From Myrmaecium sp. VS I D KN 1 (lineage: Eukaryota; Ascomycota; Dothideomycetes; Valsariales; Valsariaceae), in the NCBI GenBank assembly GCA_019775845.1, contig JADQAV010000002.1, positions 1,240,001 to 1,304,000 on the forward strand: a stretch of 64,000 nucleotides of DNA, in the 5' to 3' direction. Within the stretch, counting starts at the first letter, position 1. Every line of letters starts with the position of its first letter. The position numbers were made by a program, and so were the translations under genes. The notes below the pieces were generated by a model. That model worked only from the letters and a program-made list of their open reading frames with translations, was not told where the DNA came from and did not search any database. Shown piece by piece: positions 25,010 through 36,678 of the stretch.

Positions 25010-28000
25010 TCAGATGCCGGCCAAGACACCGTCGGTGTTCAAGTTGCTCATCCAATCCATGTCCATGCCGACGGTGAGGCCAGACGTCTCGCCCGACAAG
25101 CTGCCGAAGCCGCCGTCGGCAGCCGACGACGACGACGCGGGTGTGGCGCCGGCAACGTCCCCGAGGTCTCCAGGTACCACCGAATCCAAGGAGAACGCGG
25201 CCGTGTCGGAGATGACGTCCATGTTCAGCAGGCTCTCGAAGTCGCCTTCGCCGAACGCGCCGTCGGTGCTGGGGTTGCCGAACGGCAGGCCTGTGGCGAA
25301 GATGCCCGACATCTGGTCCTTGGTGTCGGCGAAGCTCTCGAGGCCAAAGTTGTTCGAGGTGCTGGGGAACAAGAAGTCGGCGCTCGGATCGTCCAGGTTG
25401 GCGTTGGCGATGGCCATGCCAGTTCCGTCATCGAAGATGTCATTCCCGTCGAAGTGACTGGCGTCAGAGGCGGACGAATCGATAGGATCCTGATGCTCGG
25501 ATTCAGGCGGGGTGGAGGCGAGGTACGTGCCCAAACGGCGGGCGACCTCATCGTCAGTTGCGCGTCGGTCCTTCATCGGTTCTTTCTCCATGAACTGGAG
25601 AGGATTGGTAACGGCAGGATCAGGTGGCGGTGTTAGTGCGCCTGCTGCGAGCGGGTTGGGCATGGATAGTCTGGGTGCGGGCATCGTCATATTGGCCACG
25701 GGGGTGACCGTGGTGGTTATAGCATCCAATCCATCCATGCGACGTCCAGCATTCACTAGATCCTCGACAGACGCAACATTCTGTGCCTTCACACCGTTGC
25801 CGCCCATTCCGCCAGTACCAGCAATCGGGGCGATCTGGATGCCCGCCTTGCGGATCGCAGCTTCCAGGAAGGCCGTACTGTAGTCGGCAGCAGCGTAAAG
25901 GTCGCGCAACTTGCCCATAACCTGCATGCACTGGTAGAAACCACGGAGGCTGGAGCGCCTTGTCGCATCATCGGGCGCTTTAACATCAAGGAGGTGAATG
26001 ATGATCGCAGGAAGTAGGACGGTGACACCAGTGGTCGGCAGAAAGCGGACGAGATTAAGGCTGTCGAGCTTCGTAGCGATGCTCGTGATTGCGGAAGCAG
26101 CACGCCGAACGTTGTGGCGAGACAAATCCAGCAGCTGTGCACCGGCCGGCGGTCCGCCCGCATTTTGCGCCGTCTGGCCGGCAGGAAGGACCTGTGGTCG
26201 ATGCAGGGCAGAGAGCGTGGTGAAGAAGATCATGTGCAAGAGCGCCAGGTGAAGGTCCAGAGCTGCATTCCCCGAGGAAGCCTCAGTATACCTCGCTTCT
26301 TCCGGTAATCTGTCATGCCAGTTGCGTAGTTGCTCGTCGCACCATTTGACTTCGCAGGTATCCGGGTCCATCTTCTTCGGCAAGAGCATCATGGTTGTCC
26401 TATCATTGGTCACGCCGTGGTTGTTATTCAAAACGCAGTACTGCTTCGCGAGAACGTGGCTGATGCAGAGGCAGAGCTTGGCCTTCTCGATGCACATGAT
26501 CGCCAGATGGCGCTGCTTGTCCACATCTCGCGCGACTGCACAGTCTACCGGAACACAGGTAACGGAATCAGGGATGGCGGCGATCTCGAAGTCGTCCAAC
26601 GTCAGCATGGGGACGTCGTAATCCTCGGGCTTTATCCTGGTTGGTCGGCGCATGCCTAGGGCGATGAGACGGTCACGCATGTATGTCGACCACCAAATCC
26701 GCTTCCAGAGCTTCGCGCGCTTCGGATCCAACTGAGCCTTGTCCGGATTTCGGTGGAGACCGATGGTGTGCGCCAAGGAGGTTGCAACGCCCATCCAATG
26801 CCATGTGTCTTTCTGGTCATCTGGTGTCTCATAGTAGTAAGTCAAGAGCAACAGGGCTTGCACCAGTGAGACGCGGTCGGAGTCGTAGTCGAAGTCGTAC
26901 AGCAGCTTACGTTGATGTCAGCGAGACGGTCATCTGAGGATGCCCGAGGTGAAAAGCACATAGAAGGGGAGGGGCGCACGTGGCTGTGGATGACATGTGA
27001 GACGGGCAGCGAACATACCCTGGTCTTCTGGAAGAAGTCTTTTCGGGCTTCTTTCCGTGAGCCATAGCCGGCAAGGCGCAGATGGTGCATGTCGACAAAA
27101 GCAGAGCCGGCAAACATGACGGCTTGAAAGAGGATGAGGCTGGTTCGGCCCCGGCTACCGTCCGCTCGGTCGATGATCGCGACGAAGTCATGCAGGTCCA
27201 GCAGGGGCATGTACGGATGCACGAATTCGATGTAGGATCGGAGCAGCTCACTTCGCAGCGGTTGAATCGGGAGGCTCAGCGCGCCCTTCTTCTCCAGGTA
27301 GCAAACCTCATCGGGACCGATCTTGGGCGGAAGAGGCTTGATGAAGGGCGGTAGGACGGATGTGTTTGCGGCGTTCGACTGCTTCGGAGCCAGCCGAGCA
27401 AAGTTGGACATGGGGCTGTATCCCAGGATCGGAAGCACACCGGACTGCTGTGAACTCATGGAGAGCCGGCGGTTCAACTCGGCATAGTTGCTCAGCTTCT
27501 GGCCGTGGGCTTGATCTGCTGCGGTGATGAGCGCTTTGGCCGATCGCGGACACGGATGGGGATCGTGAGGTCACGTACAGATGGAGTGAGGCACATGGCC
27601 GTCTTGGCGCTGCTCCTGCTCCGCATCCTGCGGGAGGGACGGCTTCCGAGCCCCGGAACCGTCAGGCTGTGCCCGCGACGCGATTTTGCGGGCGACGGGA
27701 GGCGTCGGCCCGTTGCCGGCAGCGTGCGAGTGGTTCTCGTCGTCCTTGGGCCATTTCCTGTCGGCTGTCAGCGATTGCGTCCATTCAGCCTTTCATGCTA
27801 GCCTGGGCAGCCCGGATATGACGCTCGCAGCCGGTCACGAGGCCGTCTGCTCGCTTCTCGTCGAATCGCGCCAGGAGACATCCGGCTTCGATCAATCCAA
27901 GACAAAGAGGGGAGAACAGAAAAACGGGACGAACTTCTTCCGGCGGCTCTCGGAGACAATGCAGTCGACCTCGTCGAGACGACAGTTCGTGCAAGGGGCG

Positions 28001-28182
28001 CCGTGCTCGGTGACGTTACATCGGACCTTGCGGGCGCGGCAGCACTGGCATGCCTTCGACGCTCTCCGCTTCACCGATCGTCCGTTGCCATTGCTGTCGA
28101 TGCCGGCGGTGGAGGCTTTGCGTTTGGGAGCGGTCGGGACGGCGTCCGGGTTGTCGGAGAGGGAAACAGAGCATTCGGACAT
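25010..28182 (-). CDS. ctf1B: Cutinase transcription factor 1 beta-like (FarB-type) Zn2Cys6 regulator
   Basis: Nuclear activator of the CTF1/FarA/FarB group, which controls fatty-acid use and, in plant pathogens, cutinase genes. Exons (minus): 28182-27935, 27757-27579, 27518-27019, 26905-25010, giving 940 aa. Zinc cluster: Cys45, 48, 55, 64, 67 and 74 in KRRASKACQCCRARKVRC. The fungal_trans middle homology region spans exons 3-4, including YIEFVHPYMPLLDLHDF, LLYDFDYDSDRVSLVQALLL, TYYYETPDDQKDTWHWMGVA and RIWWSTYMRDRLIALGMRRP. The C-terminal third is acidic and Ser/Asp-rich, a likely activation region ending in DMDWMSNLNTDGVLAGI. Intron 1 uses a weak donor (AA|GTTCGT) that restores the basic KKKW stretch after the cluster. 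All phases agree. The family call is strong; assigning CTF1-beta over CTF1-alpha rests on the cluster sequence. Confidence 0.92.
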
Positions 28183-28485
28183 GGTGGCGACGGGGAACGA
28201 GAGGGAGGACGGGATGTGTGGCGACGGGTAACGGGCTGAACGGGAGTGAAGGACGGCCGGGATGCTCAACGCAGCATGGATGGATGTGTGACAGACGCCG
28301 GCCTGCTGCTTTGCTCCTCGAGGGTGTGATGGGGATGGCGGGAATGTGAGGAAATGGGAGGATATGGGGAACAGAAAGGCAACGGGCGGCCAAAATCGGA
28401 CGGAAAGAAGGGGGACGGGGACGATTAAGTATGTATTCGATGGACTCGGGACCGACAATGGGAACGAGCCAACGGTCCCCTCGCC

Positions 28486-28510
28486 CGCTCGCTCGCTCGC
28501 TCGCTCGCTC
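28486..28510. repeat. (GCTC)n tetranucleotide repeat
   Basis: Six units of GCTC about 300 bases upstream of the CTF1-beta-like start codon, so possibly within its promoter. Confidence 0.93.
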
Positions 28511-30160
28511 CCTTCCCTCCGCCGCCCCCAGGAACGCAGAAAGAGAGGTGGATGAGCGGAAACAAGGGTAGGCGGGTTGAGCTTTAGCGGGGCAGGCCAG
28601 GGCAGGCCAGGGACGTTAGTGACGCCTGAGGTGTGGGGTGGGTTCGACGGATTATCCCTCATGTTAAGTTAGTATTGACTGGCCCTCACTGCTCCCCCCT
28701 TGCCCACCCAGGCCGGCCTGCTAAACCGCTTTGCGACCGGCGCCATGTCTGCCTTTTTGTGGGGTGCTAGTGGCTGGCATCCTCACTGAAGTCTATCGTA
28801 CCTACCTAGTACCTTCTCTGCCCCGGATTATCGGCGCGGATGGGGTAAAGGTACTGTACCTCTCTGTAAGGGCCGGAATCCTTCGGCTGCCATGCTTCCA
28901 TTCTTGCTCGTCCCATCGTCCTGTCTGAATACCTACAGTATACTAGTGAGTGATTAGTAACTCCTATAGGACACATGTACGCATGTATATGTTCTCCTGA
29001 CTCTGTAAACTATCATTTACATAAATCCTCACCTCAAGTTCTTGAGCAAGAAAGATGGGTACTTGGTGACCGCATCATGTCTCAAACACCACACCGTCTA
29101 TTTATCTGTCGCTTCGGTCACTCTTCGTGCGGCTTTGTCCCTCGAGAGGCCCCTCCTTGTCCGCCTGCGCTCACGGCCGATGATGTACGCGCACGTCCCC
29201 GTGGTCGCCTGTCGTCGCCTCGACGGGGATCGGAGACGTACCGCTAGGTAATCCACCCACTCGTGACGTTGCCTTTGGTCTCTTTCGTTTTCATTTGTCC
29301 TTTCAGAAGAAATTCCTTTTCCGGTTTTACAGCACGTGCACATTGCCGTTTGTTGGCATCAAAGCTTGTTTTATGTCTTCATCATCCTTTGTGAAAAGAA
29401 GAAGAGCGAAAAGAAGAATGTTTCTCCATTTCTCCTTTGCTCCGCTTCAACATGTTTCAGCTGTGTATATACGTGCTTCATCAAGGTAAGTTTCGTTGGC
29501 CGAGCTGTGATTTGTTGTCCCTGCTGCGCGTACGTGCGGCCGCGAAAGACCCACCCACCTTTGTGGCCTTGGGCCCCCTTGGATGCTTGAGGGACTTTCC
29601 CCATCCACCCTGGCCAGGTGCATGCCCTCGCGGCAACCACGGCCGAAGAGTGGGAACATTCGCGTCTTCCATCGCCGAGAAAGCCCGTGTGATCGGTGTC
29701 GGGAGGGAGAGGAGGGGGGGAGGGGGCCAGAGACGGTTCTCGATCGAAGCCGTTTGTCAGAAAGATTCTCCAGAAGCGCCTCTTTTCCGGGGGTGGAGGC
29801 TGAGGAGGAAGCCAAGACAAGCCACGGAGAGGACCAAAGGGATCCTGACGATGGTGGTGGCATTCTTCGTGCTGCTGAAGCACGCACGTACGCACGCAGG
29901 AGCGGCCAAGGAGTCGCCTTTCGTCCTTCTGACCCAAAGACTGGAGTTAGCGGATTCGCCCGGTCCTTCGGGGGAGGTGTTGGCACGGTGCCTGCGAAGT
30001 CGCGGTCAGAGTACAACTGTATACCTACGGATACAGATCCGTACTCCGTGATAAGTCATTGCTCACTGCGTTTTGTGGAGCGCGGAAGCGGTGACGGTGG
30101 TGGGTTCCTTGCTGTCGGGAGGCTGTCGGGAGGGAACAAAAGGGCGAAGCAATCCAGACT

Positions 30161-30168
30161 GGCAGCAA

Positions 30169-30200
<32 letters not shown>
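30161..30200. repeat. (ACAGCA)-type repeat
   Basis: Mixed CAA/CAG trinucleotides. No coding context has other support. Confidence 0.85.
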
Positions 30201-30743
30201 CTGTGACGGATGCAGAATGAGCGCAAAAGGCAGTTGCTTAACCTAATCAAGCAGTTACCTGTGCGCCGATCGACCCGCGGAGACCCAAAGTCGCGGGTTA
30301 GCATTGCTCATCGCGGGATAGGGAAAGGGCGGCAGCCACTTCACACAAACTGCCGCTGGGAGAGGGAGAGGAACGGCAGCGGATCCAAACGATGACGGTG
30401 AGACAAGGACGGATTGGCGACACCCTTCTCCGCGCGCGTGGGATGCCAGGCCAATCCCAGCAAATGACACGGCGGACATTTCTCACGCAAATAGGCCGGA
30501 CGAGAGGCGAACGTGCGGGGCGCTGGGGTCAACCGGGTGCGGCCAGGGCGCAAGGCCATAAGGTAAACTTAGTGGAGCGAGTGGAGTGTCGCCCGGGCAT
30601 CCACACGAAGGCGGACTTTTCGTGGGAATCCCTCGGAGGGGCCCGGCAGATCAGCACGCAGGCGGGCACGAGGCGGTCGGCTTTGCTGGCTGGAAGCGCT
30701 ACGCAACTGAGCAATGCTTCCTCTCTCCCCCTTCACCATCCCT

Positions 30744-30771
30744 CCGCCGCCGCCGCCGCCGCCCGCCCGCC
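30744..30771. repeat. (GCC)n microsatellite
   Basis: About nine GCC-type units, drifting to GCCC, in intergenic sequence. Confidence 0.9.
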
Positions 30772-30870
30772 GCTTGCCGCCCCTCCCAGCACTGGAAAAA
30801 GCTCGATCCACATGATGGGCACCCCTCGGTGTGCTTTATTACACTTGCCCTTCTCCATCAAGGTGCTGGG

Positions 30871-30922
30871 TATGTGTATTGCATGTGCATTCCATGCGTA
30901 TTGCATGTGTATTGCATGTGGG
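30871..30922. repeat. TATTGCATGTG short tandem repeat
   Basis: Four related copies of an 11-13 base unit built on TATTGCATGTG or CATTCCATGCG. The GCATGT/GCATGC core makes it partly palindromic. Confidence 0.75.
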
Positions 30923-32270
30923 TGGGATTGGGCTGGTGAAGCTCTCCCGGTCCGCATCACACCGAATCGCCGTTCGGGCATCTCCCGACACCGGGAGCCG
31001 TCATCTGCTCCCATTCCGCCGTCCTAGGTCACCCCGGATTCTGCTGCGCTACTGCATGCCACAACGACCCCCATCCACTTCCCCTTCTGTGGGAGGTGGC
31101 TTACCTCCACGTGTCTTGGCCGACTACGGTTTCGCACGCTTAAACCGTCCCCCGTCCAGCCTGCGCCCGTACCTGCGGAGACGCCGAAGCAAATCAACGG
31201 GCTGTTCCCGTCGGGTGTGACCACGTCGAGTCGTATTCGAAGCTGGTCTGCGCCGGCTTCCATCGGCCTGTGTCGCGTGCCTGAAGCAATAAGGTATGCT
31301 AGGCATTTGATAAACTGTAAACGTTGTGTGAGTCTTGGAGCAAAAACAAGCATGTGAATTCACGCCGCCTGTGTAATTACTAACTCCCGCTTTCCTGCAC
31401 TGCATTATCCGAAAGAGGCAACCCGACTTCCAAGCGAGTCAGGAAAATGATCGCGGGGTGTGGGGTTTCCGTGTCCACATTCCCCCGCCCTTGCTTGGGT
31501 TGGGAGAGCTGCCCCGGAATTACCCCGGAAGAAACCGGCACCATCCATCATCCACCTCCACGCAGATCGCAGTTGTTTGCCCAGGTCGAGTTTAGCGCAT
31601 CACCGGCGAGGCACCAAGGCCGCCCCTCCCCCGTACGTGACGAGTCTTCGACCAAGCTGGGCAAGGTAGAAATGGATGTCAAGGTTGGAAGCGGTCTTCT
31701 TCCCAGGCTTGCCGTATCCTGACTAGGGGAACGTTGGCACCTTCGTTCTCCGGGGGTCCACGATAAAACTGGTAGGATGCTCTCCGCAACTCCGCACTCC
31801 CAGTTTAGCTCCAAGTCTTCCCCAGCCCCAGCAATCCGTCACGGGGACATGGCACCGTCAGAGTCAAGTAGGTTTCATTGCTGCTGCGGCGGCGGCCGCT
31901 GGTCGGCAAACGGGGCCCCCAATTTCGGTTTCTCCAGTCATAAGCCAGCCACACACCCACACAGTGGGCTAACTCCCGTCGGTTGCGGGGGCACGAGCGT
32001 GTGCGGGAAAAGGAAGCTTGCGCCCCCTTGCGGAGAGGAGGAGTGAGTGTGATTGATAGGGTTATTTAGCGGAGTGGAGTCAGACCACCTGATGGAGGGA
32101 AATTGCGGAGAGACAACCGGGGGCGGGGCGAAGGAAGGGAGGTCGACGCACTTGGGCCATCCCCACAGCCCGACGGTGACATAATGCGGCATGGGGCATG
32201 TGGGGGCCTGCGGTCCGGAGTCAGCGGGGTTTGGCGCTTTCTTTCGACGAGCACTTGCTTGGGGGTTTAG

Positions 32271-32310
32271 GATGGAGGATGATGAAGATGATGAGGATGA
32301 TGAGGATGAG
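32271..32310. repeat. GAT/GAG trinucleotide repeat
   Basis: A run of GATGATGAAGATGATGAG type. One frame would encode an Asp/Glu string, but the flanking frame has no other support. Confidence 0.85.
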
Positions 32311-32364
32311 TTGCTTGCTTTCGGCTACAGGCGGGAGCAGCGCTGGAGGGAGGTTAGGAGGTTC

Positions 32365-32490
32365 CCTAAGGTATCAGGTACGGATACCTACAGTACCTAC
32401 CTTACCTTACCAGGTACAGTAGGTAGTAGGTAGGTAGAATCATCACGACGCATGCACTAAGGTACCTTACCTACTGTACCTATGTAACTT
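32365..32490. repeat. AGGTA/TACCT-rich island
   Basis: Roughly 125 bases composed largely of AGGTA, TACCT, GTACC and TAACTTA words. It lies just beyond the 3' end of the acyl-CoA dehydrogenase gene. Confidence 0.8.
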
Positions 32491-32639
32491 AGTAACTTAA
32501 CTTATTCCCACATTTCCCAATTTCCCTCTCTGCTGCAAGCAGATGTGAATGACGTCATGTGCTACTCATCCAAACCTCTGTGACCCTTCGGGTCGGTCAG
32601 AGCTTCGCAGAGCCTGAGGCTGCCTGTGAGGCTTTCGTT

Positions 32640-34238
32640 TCACTCTGGAAGTTCCCGTCTTGACCAGCTGTCCACGGGTCGAACCGCCAGGTCGAGCAGC
32701 ACATCTTCCGATCCGCCCGGAATCCTTTTTTTCCGGCCTCGTTAGTCAACAAACAACATCCATGGATAAGGTAGGACGGGAAGGACCAGGCCGGAGCGGA
32801 TGTAGACCTACCTGATCCCGGGGACTTCGCGACAGATCCCTACCTCAATCAATGTCAGCTTTCTCGTTGGTCCCAAGCTCCATTCCATCACGTACGCTCA
32901 GCAATCTCTCCTTGACCAGTCGTTGTATATCCGTTCCCGCCGAACAACAAGACCGCGCATCTCGCACACTCATCCAGAATCCGGCCGGACTGCGCCTTGC
33001 AAAGCGCCGTCAGCCCTCCCAGCTCTGCGTCGGCCTCCGATCTGGGCAGTTTCACCATTTGGTAGACAAACTGCTCTACCCAAGCCCATTGACTCTCCAG
33101 CAACGCGCCGCACTTGGCCAGGCGATGTCGAATCACCGGTTGCTCGAGGAGCGACTTGCCGAAAGCCTCCCGTTTCATCACGTACTCGATGGCCGTGCTC
33201 AAGGCAACTCGGGCCTGCCGGGTCGCGCCGATGGCGATGGACAGTCGCTCGTGGTTGAAGTTGGTCATGATGTACCGCATCCCCATCCCCTCTTGCCCGA
33301 TTAAATTGTCCACCGGCACTGTCACCTCGTCGAGCTCGACGAAGGTCGTCCCGGCCGAGAGTTGGCCGGATACCTTCAGGCGGCGCATGCTGACGCCCGG
33401 ATGCCCCTTCAACGGCACCATGAGCAGCGACAGGCCTCCGGGTCCAGGACCACCCGTGCGGACGGCCATGGTCGCGTAGTGCGCCCATATTCCATTCGTG
33501 ATCCTTGCGCGCGATCCGCTCGTCAGCGATTCGCTGGTAAAATGACGAGATCTGAAGCGATCGCACACACTCACCACTTCTTTGTGCCATTGACGACGTA
33601 GAACCGCCCGTCCGGCGTCTCCACGGCCGTGGTCGCCACGTTCGCGACGTCGCTGCCCGCGCCCGGCTCCGTGATGGCGATGCACGTCCGCTTCCTGCCC
33701 GTGGGCAAGTCCGGCAGGAAGCGCTCCTGGAGCTGCTCGCTCCCGAACTTGATGATCGGCGGGACCCCGAAGGACATGCCCGTCGTGATCGAAGCGGACG
33801 GTCCCGCGAGGCCGGAACGCGCCATCTTGCGAGGAGAGATATATAGATCAGTAGAGCGTCTCTCAATCGAAGATGTTCAGTTTCAAGTTGTACCTCGTCG
33901 CAGTAAATGAGCGTATGGAGGTAGTCCCACTCCTCCACCTTCGTGACGCCTCCCAGCACGTCCTTGATGCCCAACTTCCTCAGCCACGCCACGGGCAACG
34001 GGTCTCCCAGGCAGGGCAAGAGCATGTTCGCCTCCGCGAACCGGTCGACCACAGGGTCAGGAACGGTACCCTCTGCATCCCACGCCAGGGCATGCTGCAG
34101 CGGATGTTCTTCCACGAAGGCCCGGCAGGTTTTCTGGAAGGCGATATGATTGTCGGAGTAGTAGGGCGAAGGGAGGCCGCAAAGATATGGGGGTTCGGCG
34201 AAGGGGAGGACGGGCTTCGATGGCGCAGGAGCGGCCAT
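32640..34238 (-). CDS. Acyl-CoA dehydrogenase family protein
   Basis: FAD-dependent flavoprotein of the acyl-CoA dehydrogenase superfamily, expected to oxidise an acyl-CoA at the alpha-beta bond; substrate not determinable. Exons (minus): 34238-33894, 33825-33575, 33503-32896, 32839-32812, 32724-32640, giving 438 aa. The FAD-contact motif ITEPGAGSD is near residues 166-174. VNGTKKWITNG follows across intron 2, and FNHERLSIAIGATRQAR, EAFGKSLLEQPVIRHRLA and LLFGGNGYT lie in the C-terminal helical domain. Exon 4 is 28 bases and with exon 5 restores the family ending REVPG-IPGGSEDVLLDLAVR. After AVR the protein departs from the expected QLVK ending and stops 13 codons later (see findings). There is no clear N-terminal targeting signal, although the first 20 residues are Pro-rich. 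The start is the first true ATG. Confidence 0.9.
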
Positions 34239-34911
34239 GGTCTGGCAGGTGTTCACCCAAGGACAGCTCCTGTACGTCTTGTTTTATCGACCCAGTAAGT
34301 TGAGTATGAGGTGGTGGATGGTAGATTGCATCGGATCGGTTATCTTCTACTTGTAGTTTGCCGAGCTGTAACCGCGAGAGGCTGGCTACCGAGGCTCAAC
34401 CACAGATTTCCCCGACAGGGTGGAAACCGCCAGCACCATTCTAACTCAAGGGACACTAGGTACATGGTAGCAGCAGCCCTAGAAGATAATAAAGTTTTCA
34501 GTATATTGTTCTCTTGCTATTGTACATATGCTGTACCCCCTCGTTCAAGCGCTCCTGAACATGTTAATGTCCCAGCATAGAACTATCTCTATGCTCGGAA
34601 CCACATGTTGAATTGCCTTCATCACCCATATCCAGCAATTATGGCTAGGGATTGCTGTTGATGCCCGGTGCCAGCAGGCAGTTGACTTGTTCCAAGAGAT
34701 TCCCCTTCAAACTAAGGGGGAACGAACATATAATTCTCGAATGCTACAGCGGGAACAGGCAACCGCTTTCGTTAGCTATTGTGTAGGTCATATCACATCG
34801 GACATCTCAGCCGAGCCACTCTGTCCTCGTCCGCCTTATTTCGTTATCCATAGAAGTCATCGAAGCTTAAGGTAGGCAAAGAGTCTGTATGTCCGGACAG
34901 GCCTTTAATCC
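34239..34911. other. Intergenic, 673 bases
   Basis: Promoter of the acyl-CoA dehydrogenase gene and 3' flank of the coiled-coil gene. Nothing else seen. Confidence 0.5.
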
Positions 34912-36315
34912 TTAGATTTGCGAGAATAATCCGAGCATTGAGTTTAGGTCTTCGTCCTCTACATTTACTTGGTTTGATCCATGGTACACGATCCCATTCC
35001 CGGGATTCAGGCATGCAACTGTGACCCCGGAGGCTGTCCCAGCCGAGGGAGACAGGCAGCCACTGGAAGTACAAGCCGTGGAACAAGAGAGTGGAGATCC
35101 GATGACACTGGTCTCAGGACCAGCGCTATCAGATATCGAATCATCAGTCGTGAAGGCTTGCAGTTGACGAATACTTCCAATGGAGTCAAGCTTGTTGAAG
35201 GAAGCTAACGCGGCCATAGGATTGTCTAAAAAATCCGGTAAATATTCGCAAATCGTTCCCTTGGGACTGTCAGAGTTGGTCTCCGGATCGGAGGGTATGT
35301 AGTGCCTCTGAGTGCGGGCATTGTGATCCAGGCCGCCGTTCGAACGGTAAGACAGTTTAGCATCAAGCGGAGGACCTCTCTTTGGTGGTGGCTGTGGGGG
35401 ATTCGGAAGCTTCACAAGAGCTGCGCCGACGGGAGCCAGTTTTGCAGATGACTCGCTACCATCTTCACGATCTGAGCCCCATGTTGGCAAAGAAATTTTT
35501 TGCTCCGTAGACCGCGCCTTGCGCCTGAATATGATGGGTCTACCTGTGGTTGGAACATCCTTGGTAACAACCGGGTCGATATTCACTACTCCACAACTAC
35601 GAAGATCGCGAGGACGGGTTTGACCGCTGTGGCCACTCTTGCGGCCAAAAGGTGAAGCGTAGCTGGTTGTGCCGTTCCGCTTCTGAGTCCTGGGATGAAA
35701 TTGTAAAATGTGAGAGTTGATATGTCGTTGTTCATGAGGTGGCCGAATGGCTCCTCTACTATTCCCTGGCGCAGAGTGCGCATATTCGGCGGGTAATCTA
35801 GGAGCTCGTTTTGAGGGAGCTAGACTCTTATATGAGCTCTGGGTTGCTGATATCTCGCAGAGCGCGAAGCCGTGACATGAGTCGTGCGGTGTTGACGGTT
35901 TCTCGCTGCTGCTGTCACCTCCAAGGACAACAGCAGCTGATCCAGTCTTGTAGCCCATCGCCAGTTCTGGAAGGGCCAAGCTTGACACCATAGTCTGCAT
36001 TGTCGTAGCAGTCATCGTGGTTCCAACGTCCATTGCCGTCGCCCGGTCCTTCGCGGAAGTAGTGTGGTTCGCGTCAGTGCGTATAACATCGCAGAGAAAT
36101 TCCTGAAGGTGCTGCTTCTCCTCGAGCTTTTGCTTGCAATCCATGTGCAACGTCGCAATGCGACCGTCGAGGTCAGCTATCGCTTGATCGACTTCGATTA
36201 TACGCCGCTGTCGTTCGACCTCTTCGTGCTCTATATTGGTCTGAAGGATGGTGACCTCCAGCTGCAAGTTGTTGATGCGGGCTCGAAGGTCCGCCACAGC
36301 CATCTCCCGCTGCAT
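34912..36315 (-). CDS. Uncharacterised coiled-coil protein
   Basis: A single open frame of 467 codons that I do not recognise. Residues 5-75 form a strong heptad coiled coil (from AVADLRARINNLQLEVTILQ to QKLEEKQHLQEF). The remainder is Ser/Pro/Thr/Asn-rich and likely disordered, with scattered acidic residues and a short hydrophobic C-terminus (LNSMLGLFSQI). The frame stays open for 11 codons before the first ATG up to a TTTCAG, so a short upstream exon is possible. However, joining it to the nearest donor (36413 region) gives a stop, so the ATG at 36315 is used. It lies between the acyl-CoA dehydrogenase and patatin genes on the same strand. The length and coherent coil support a real gene. 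Function unknown; a scaffold or cytoskeletal role is only a guess. Confidence 0.7.
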   Translation of the reverse strand: MQREMAVADLRARINNLQLEVTILQTNIEHEEVERQRRIIEVDQAIADLDGRIATLHMDCKQKLEEKQHLQEFLCDVIRTDANHTTSAKDRATAMDVGTTMTATTMQTMVSSLALPELAMGYKTGSAAVVLGGDSSSEKPSTPHDSCHGFALCEISATQSSYKSLAPSKRAPRLPAEYAHSAPGNSRGAIRPPHEQRHINSHILQFHPRTQKRNGTTSYASPFGRKSGHSGQTRPRDLRSCGVVNIDPVVTKDVPTTGRPIIFRRKARSTEQKISLPTWGSDREDGSESSAKLAPVGAALVKLPNPPQPPPKRGPPLDAKLSYRSNGGLDHNARTQRHYIPSDPETNSDSPKGTICEYLPDFLDNPMAALASFNKLDSIGSIRQLQAFTTDDSISDSAGPETSVIGSPLSCSTACTSSGCLSPSAGTASGVTVACLNPGNGIVYHGSNQVNVEDEDLNSMLGLFSQI

Positions 36316-36678
36316 TCGCTGAGTATCAAAAGATGACGATTGCTCTGAAAGGAAAGGATACAGAGTTAGTTTCTCGCTGGCATATGATGACTAGATTCGG
36401 GACTGGATTTCTTACATTGCATGTGGAGACGACGTTGGTTGTGGAGGGCGTGGAGGGCAAAGAGATGGGGGTCCACAAACAAGCAGGTGCTCTTTATAGA
36501 AGCTTCGCAACGAGACTTTCCGTGGGCTTACGCGCTTGTTGCCGGGCCTACGGAGGAAGCGTCTCGCACTGTCACAATCTGAGCACTCGGAGACCTTCGA
36601 AACATAGCGGAAGGAAGGAAGTTACAAGCTAAACGCACTGTGATTCTGAGAGGCAAACTCAAACGTGATATTTCTTCG
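36316..36678. other. Intergenic, 363 bases
   Basis: Leader and promoter of the coiled-coil gene and 3' end of the patatin-like gene. Nothing else seen. Confidence 0.5.

Larger units (their letters stand above)
28183..32639. other. Gene-poor interval of about 4.5 kb
   Basis: The promoter side of the CTF1-beta-like gene and the 3' flank of the acyl-CoA dehydrogenase. No gene is supported: long open frames at 29371-30206 overlap on opposite strands and have Pro/Arg-rich, unstructured translations. The interval contains a GCTC run, an ACAGCA run, a GCC run, a short TATTGCATGTG repeat, a GAT/GAG run and AGGTA/TACCT islands at about 28795-28870 and 32365-32490. Confidence 0.45.

Noticed and set aside
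29371-30206. Opposed open frames of about 190-207 codons
   Set aside because: Several frames on both strands are open at once, which reflects composition rather than coding; no family match.
36316-36480. Upstream exon for the coiled-coil gene
   Set aside because: The only nearby donor (after an ATG near 36424) joined to the TTTCAG acceptor creates a stop, and alternative acceptors break the frame.
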